Source: Bordetella parapertussis (GTDB taxonomy: Bacteria; Pseudomonadota; Gammaproteobacteria; Burkholderiales; SG8-41). Taken from it: a stretch of DNA of 53,295 nt. The stretch's first letter is position 1. Every line of letters starts with the position of its first letter. Below are positions 52,013-53,295 of this stretch, in pieces. Below the pieces are notes generated by a model, which did not search any database, had not been told where the DNA came from, and was given only the letters and a program-made list of their open reading frames with translations. Location of the stretch: positions 1-53,295 of the forward strand of contig CAMDRT010000034.1 of the NCBI GenBank assembly GCA_945906815.1. Reading direction: 5' to 3'. The position numbers and the translations under genes are program-made.

Positions 52013-52609
52013 GTGCTTATGAGCAGATTGCGCAGCGTAACACCCACCGCATTTCAACATGCACGTTGCAGCGAGCACGGCGGCGCAGCCTTGGCTGCGA
52101 TCGGCATGCTGGCAGCGGCGTGCGCAGTGACCAGTGCGGTTTTATGGACCATGCACTTGAGCGCCAACAGCAGTGCTGTACCTGAATTCTCCAAAGCGGT
52201 TGCGCCGAGCCCGGCGCTAGACGCCGCTCAGGCGCCGGGCGCCAGTGATGCCTTGGCGCGGATGTTTGGCGCGCCTGCACAGGTGCCAGCGGCGGGTACG
52301 CGCGAAATCGAAGGCGTGCAATTGCAGGGCATCGTCAGCGACCCGCGCGGCAGCGGCGTGGCGCTCTTCAGTGTGGATGGCGCGCCGCCGCTGCGGGTGC
52401 GTGCCGGCGGGCAGGTACGCGATGGTGTGACGCTGGTTGAGATCAAGCAGCAGCAAGTGGTGCTGGAGCGCGGCGGCAGAAGCTTCGAACTGACGTTGCT
52501 CAAGCGCTCTGTGCCGCTGGATGCACCCAGCGCAACCCGGCAACGCAACAGTCAAACGCAGCCACCCGGTAGCGCTGTTTCATCCGCACCCGCACCATCG
52601 GTTCGTTAA
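52013..52609 (+). CDS. gspC: Type II secretion inner-membrane protein GspC (short form)
   Basis: 198 residues from GTG at 52013, or 196 from ATG at 52019. One membrane segment (AALAAIGMLAAACAVTSAVL) is followed by a linker and the homology region (VQLQGIVSDPRGSGVALF, DGVTLVEIKQQQVVLERGG). The C-terminal PDZ or coiled-coil domain of many GspC proteins is missing; the chain ends in a Ser/Pro-rich tail. GspC links the inner-membrane platform to the secretin. It is divergent from gspG. Confidence 0.88.
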   Translation: MLMSRLRSVTPTAFQHARCSEHGGAALAAIGMLAAACAVTSAVLWTMHLSANSSAVPEFSKAVAPSPALDAAQAPGASDALARMFGAPAQVPAAGTREIEGVQLQGIVSDPRGSGVALFSVDGAPPLRVRAGGQVRDGVTLVEIKQQQVVLERGGRSFELTLLKRSVPLDAPSATRQRNSQTQPPGSAVSSAPAPSVR

Positions 52610-52626
52610 GATAAGCGCTTATTTTT

Positions 52627-53175
52627 ATGCATGACCCAGGTTCTGGCAAGATCATCAGCATGCAGATCATCAGCATGCTTAGGCTGCCACGCATGAGCGG
52701 ACGGATACTGAGCCTCTGCAGCGCATTGTTTACCGCGCAGGCGTTCAGCGCCGTCAGCGGCGACTATGCGCCGCAGGTGTGGATAAACCCAGGGCTTTAT
52801 TCGCATCACTTTGATACCGGCAAAAATTATCGTGCGAACAATACAGGCGCGGGTGTCGAAGTGTTAATCGCCAAGCATCATGGTTTGATGGCGGGTACGT
52901 TTATCAACAGCGATCGCGCAAGGAGCCACTATTTTGCCTACCAGTGGCGGCCCTGGCACTGGCAACCGGCAGAGGGCCTAGGCGTGAGCGCCGGCTTCAT
53001 CGCGGGCGCTTTTGATGGTTATCCGCACATGCGCAATGGCGGCTGGTTTGTGGCGCCGCTACCGCTGCTCGCGCTCGAGGGAAAACGCGTGGGTGCCAAC
53101 ATCACTGTGGTACCCAATTATGGAAACCGCATGCACGGCGCTGTGGCCATTCAGGTCAAACTACGGGTGTGGTAG
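52627..53175 (+). CDS. Probable outer-membrane beta-barrel protein, unassigned
   Basis: Up to 182 residues; I do not recognise the family with certainty. A signal peptide begins at Met17 or Met23 (RILSLCSALFTAQAFSA), so the true start is more likely ATG at 52675 or 52693 than at 52627. The mature part has alternating strands rich in aromatic residues (SHYFAYQWRPWHW) and a C-terminal strand ending in W, as outer-membrane barrels do; the end VTVVPN-like region faintly recalls PagP-like barrels. A perfect 15-bp tandem duplication (52649-52678) covers the proposed start region. Confidence 0.6.
   Translation: MHDPGSGKIISMQIISMLRLPRMSGRILSLCSALFTAQAFSAVSGDYAPQVWINPGLYSHHFDTGKNYRANNTGAGVEVLIAKHHGLMAGTFINSDRARSHYFAYQWRPWHWQPAEGLGVSAGFIAGAFDGYPHMRNGGWFVAPLPLLALEGKRVGANITVVPNYGNRMHGAVAIQVKLRVW
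52649..52678 (+). repeat. Perfect 15-bp tandem duplication at gene start
   Basis: AGATCATCAGCATGC occurs twice in direct tandem. It is in frame with the gene 52627-53175 and encodes two copies of IISM, so each copy supplies an in-frame ATG (52660 and 52675). Confidence 0.95.
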
Positions 53176-53219
53176 ATCGCTACAACTTTAGGTCTGACTG
53201 CACCGCATGGGGATGAAAC

Positions 53220-53248
53220 AACACAGAGTTCAATGGCGCTATCTTAAG
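53220..53248 (+). repeat. Partial second copy of the 41161-41411 element
   Basis: These 29 bases match 41186-41214 at 27 positions, starting AACACAGAGTTCAATGG. The similarity stops after TCTTAAG. The remainder may lie in other copies or outside the window. Confidence 0.75.
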
Positions 53249-53275
53249 CGGTTGCCGCGCTCGATCGGGTCGGAC

Positions 53276-53295
53276 TGACGGGATTTCGCCCGTCA
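53276..53295. repeat. Hairpin at the window edge
   Basis: TGACGGG-ATTTCG-CCCGTCA has perfect 7-base arms and a 6-base loop, and runs into the window end, so it may extend. It could be a terminator stem or another REP-like element. Confidence 0.5.

Noticed and set aside
52611..52622. ATAAGCGCTTAT followed by T as a gspC terminator
   Set aside because: The palindrome leaves only a 4-bp AT stem once a loop is formed; too weak to call.

Overview
The window is GC-rich DNA from a member of the Proteobacteria, most likely a betaproteobacterium of the Burkholderiales kind. This rests on four Bug-family (tripartite tricarboxylate transporter) solute-binding proteins with no membrane partners nearby, RdgC, the compact mltG-tmk-holB-tatD run, and a complete-looking gspC/gspG-N/gspDEF type II secretion locus. 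It is an inference from gene families; no rRNA or tRNA gene is visible. Genes are packed, often with 4-base overlaps, and several start with GTG or TTG.

Layout. (1) 1-12.1 kb: the 3' part of a giant secreted adhesin-like protein (FG-GAP propellers, cadherin-like repeats, one RTX patch), a REP-associated tyrosine transposase flanked by inverted REP hairpins, then a type I secretion operon (TolC-like, ABC exporter, HlyD-like adaptor) that probably exports the adhesin. (2) 12.1-17 kb: vapBC with a clear palindromic operator, a double carboxymuconolactone-decarboxylase-like protein, rdgC and rhlE. (3) 17.2-24.8 kb, minus strand: GST, enoyl-CoA hydratase, acyl-CoA dehydrogenase and a Bug protein run with an 8-base gap into mltG-tmk-holB-tatD and an ankyrin protein. 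(4) 25-30.6 kb, plus strand, divergent from region 3: a 2-oxoglutarate dioxygenase, EthD-like protein, enoyl-CoA hydratase, a SucC/SucD-like acyl-CoA ligase pair and a Bug protein form a plausible, unassigned catabolic operon. (5) 30.6-41.2 kb: a secreted hydrolase, a cupin-rubredoxin fusion, two more Bug proteins around an SDR, the molybdenum cofactor/formate dehydrogenase set moaA-fdhD-mobA, a rubredoxin-less paralogue of the cupin protein, a DsbA-like protein and a second double CMD protein. (6) 41.4-52.6 kb: type II secretion genes, gspG-H-I-J-K and gspL-M-N-D-E-F on the minus strand with gspC divergent; then an unassigned probable outer-membrane protein.

The least-explained signals are structural. 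Three intergenic elements (25881-25945, 28591-28700, 36817-36900) are built from short words of strict 7- or 8-base period in both orientations. A related 251-bp nested palindrome with terminal inverted repeats lies at 41161-41411 (period 9), and part of it recurs at the right edge of the window. The protein-level oddities most worth following are the seven-bladed propellers inserted into cadherin-like domains, the cupin-rubredoxin fusion, and the dioxygenase to acyl-CoA ligase operon.
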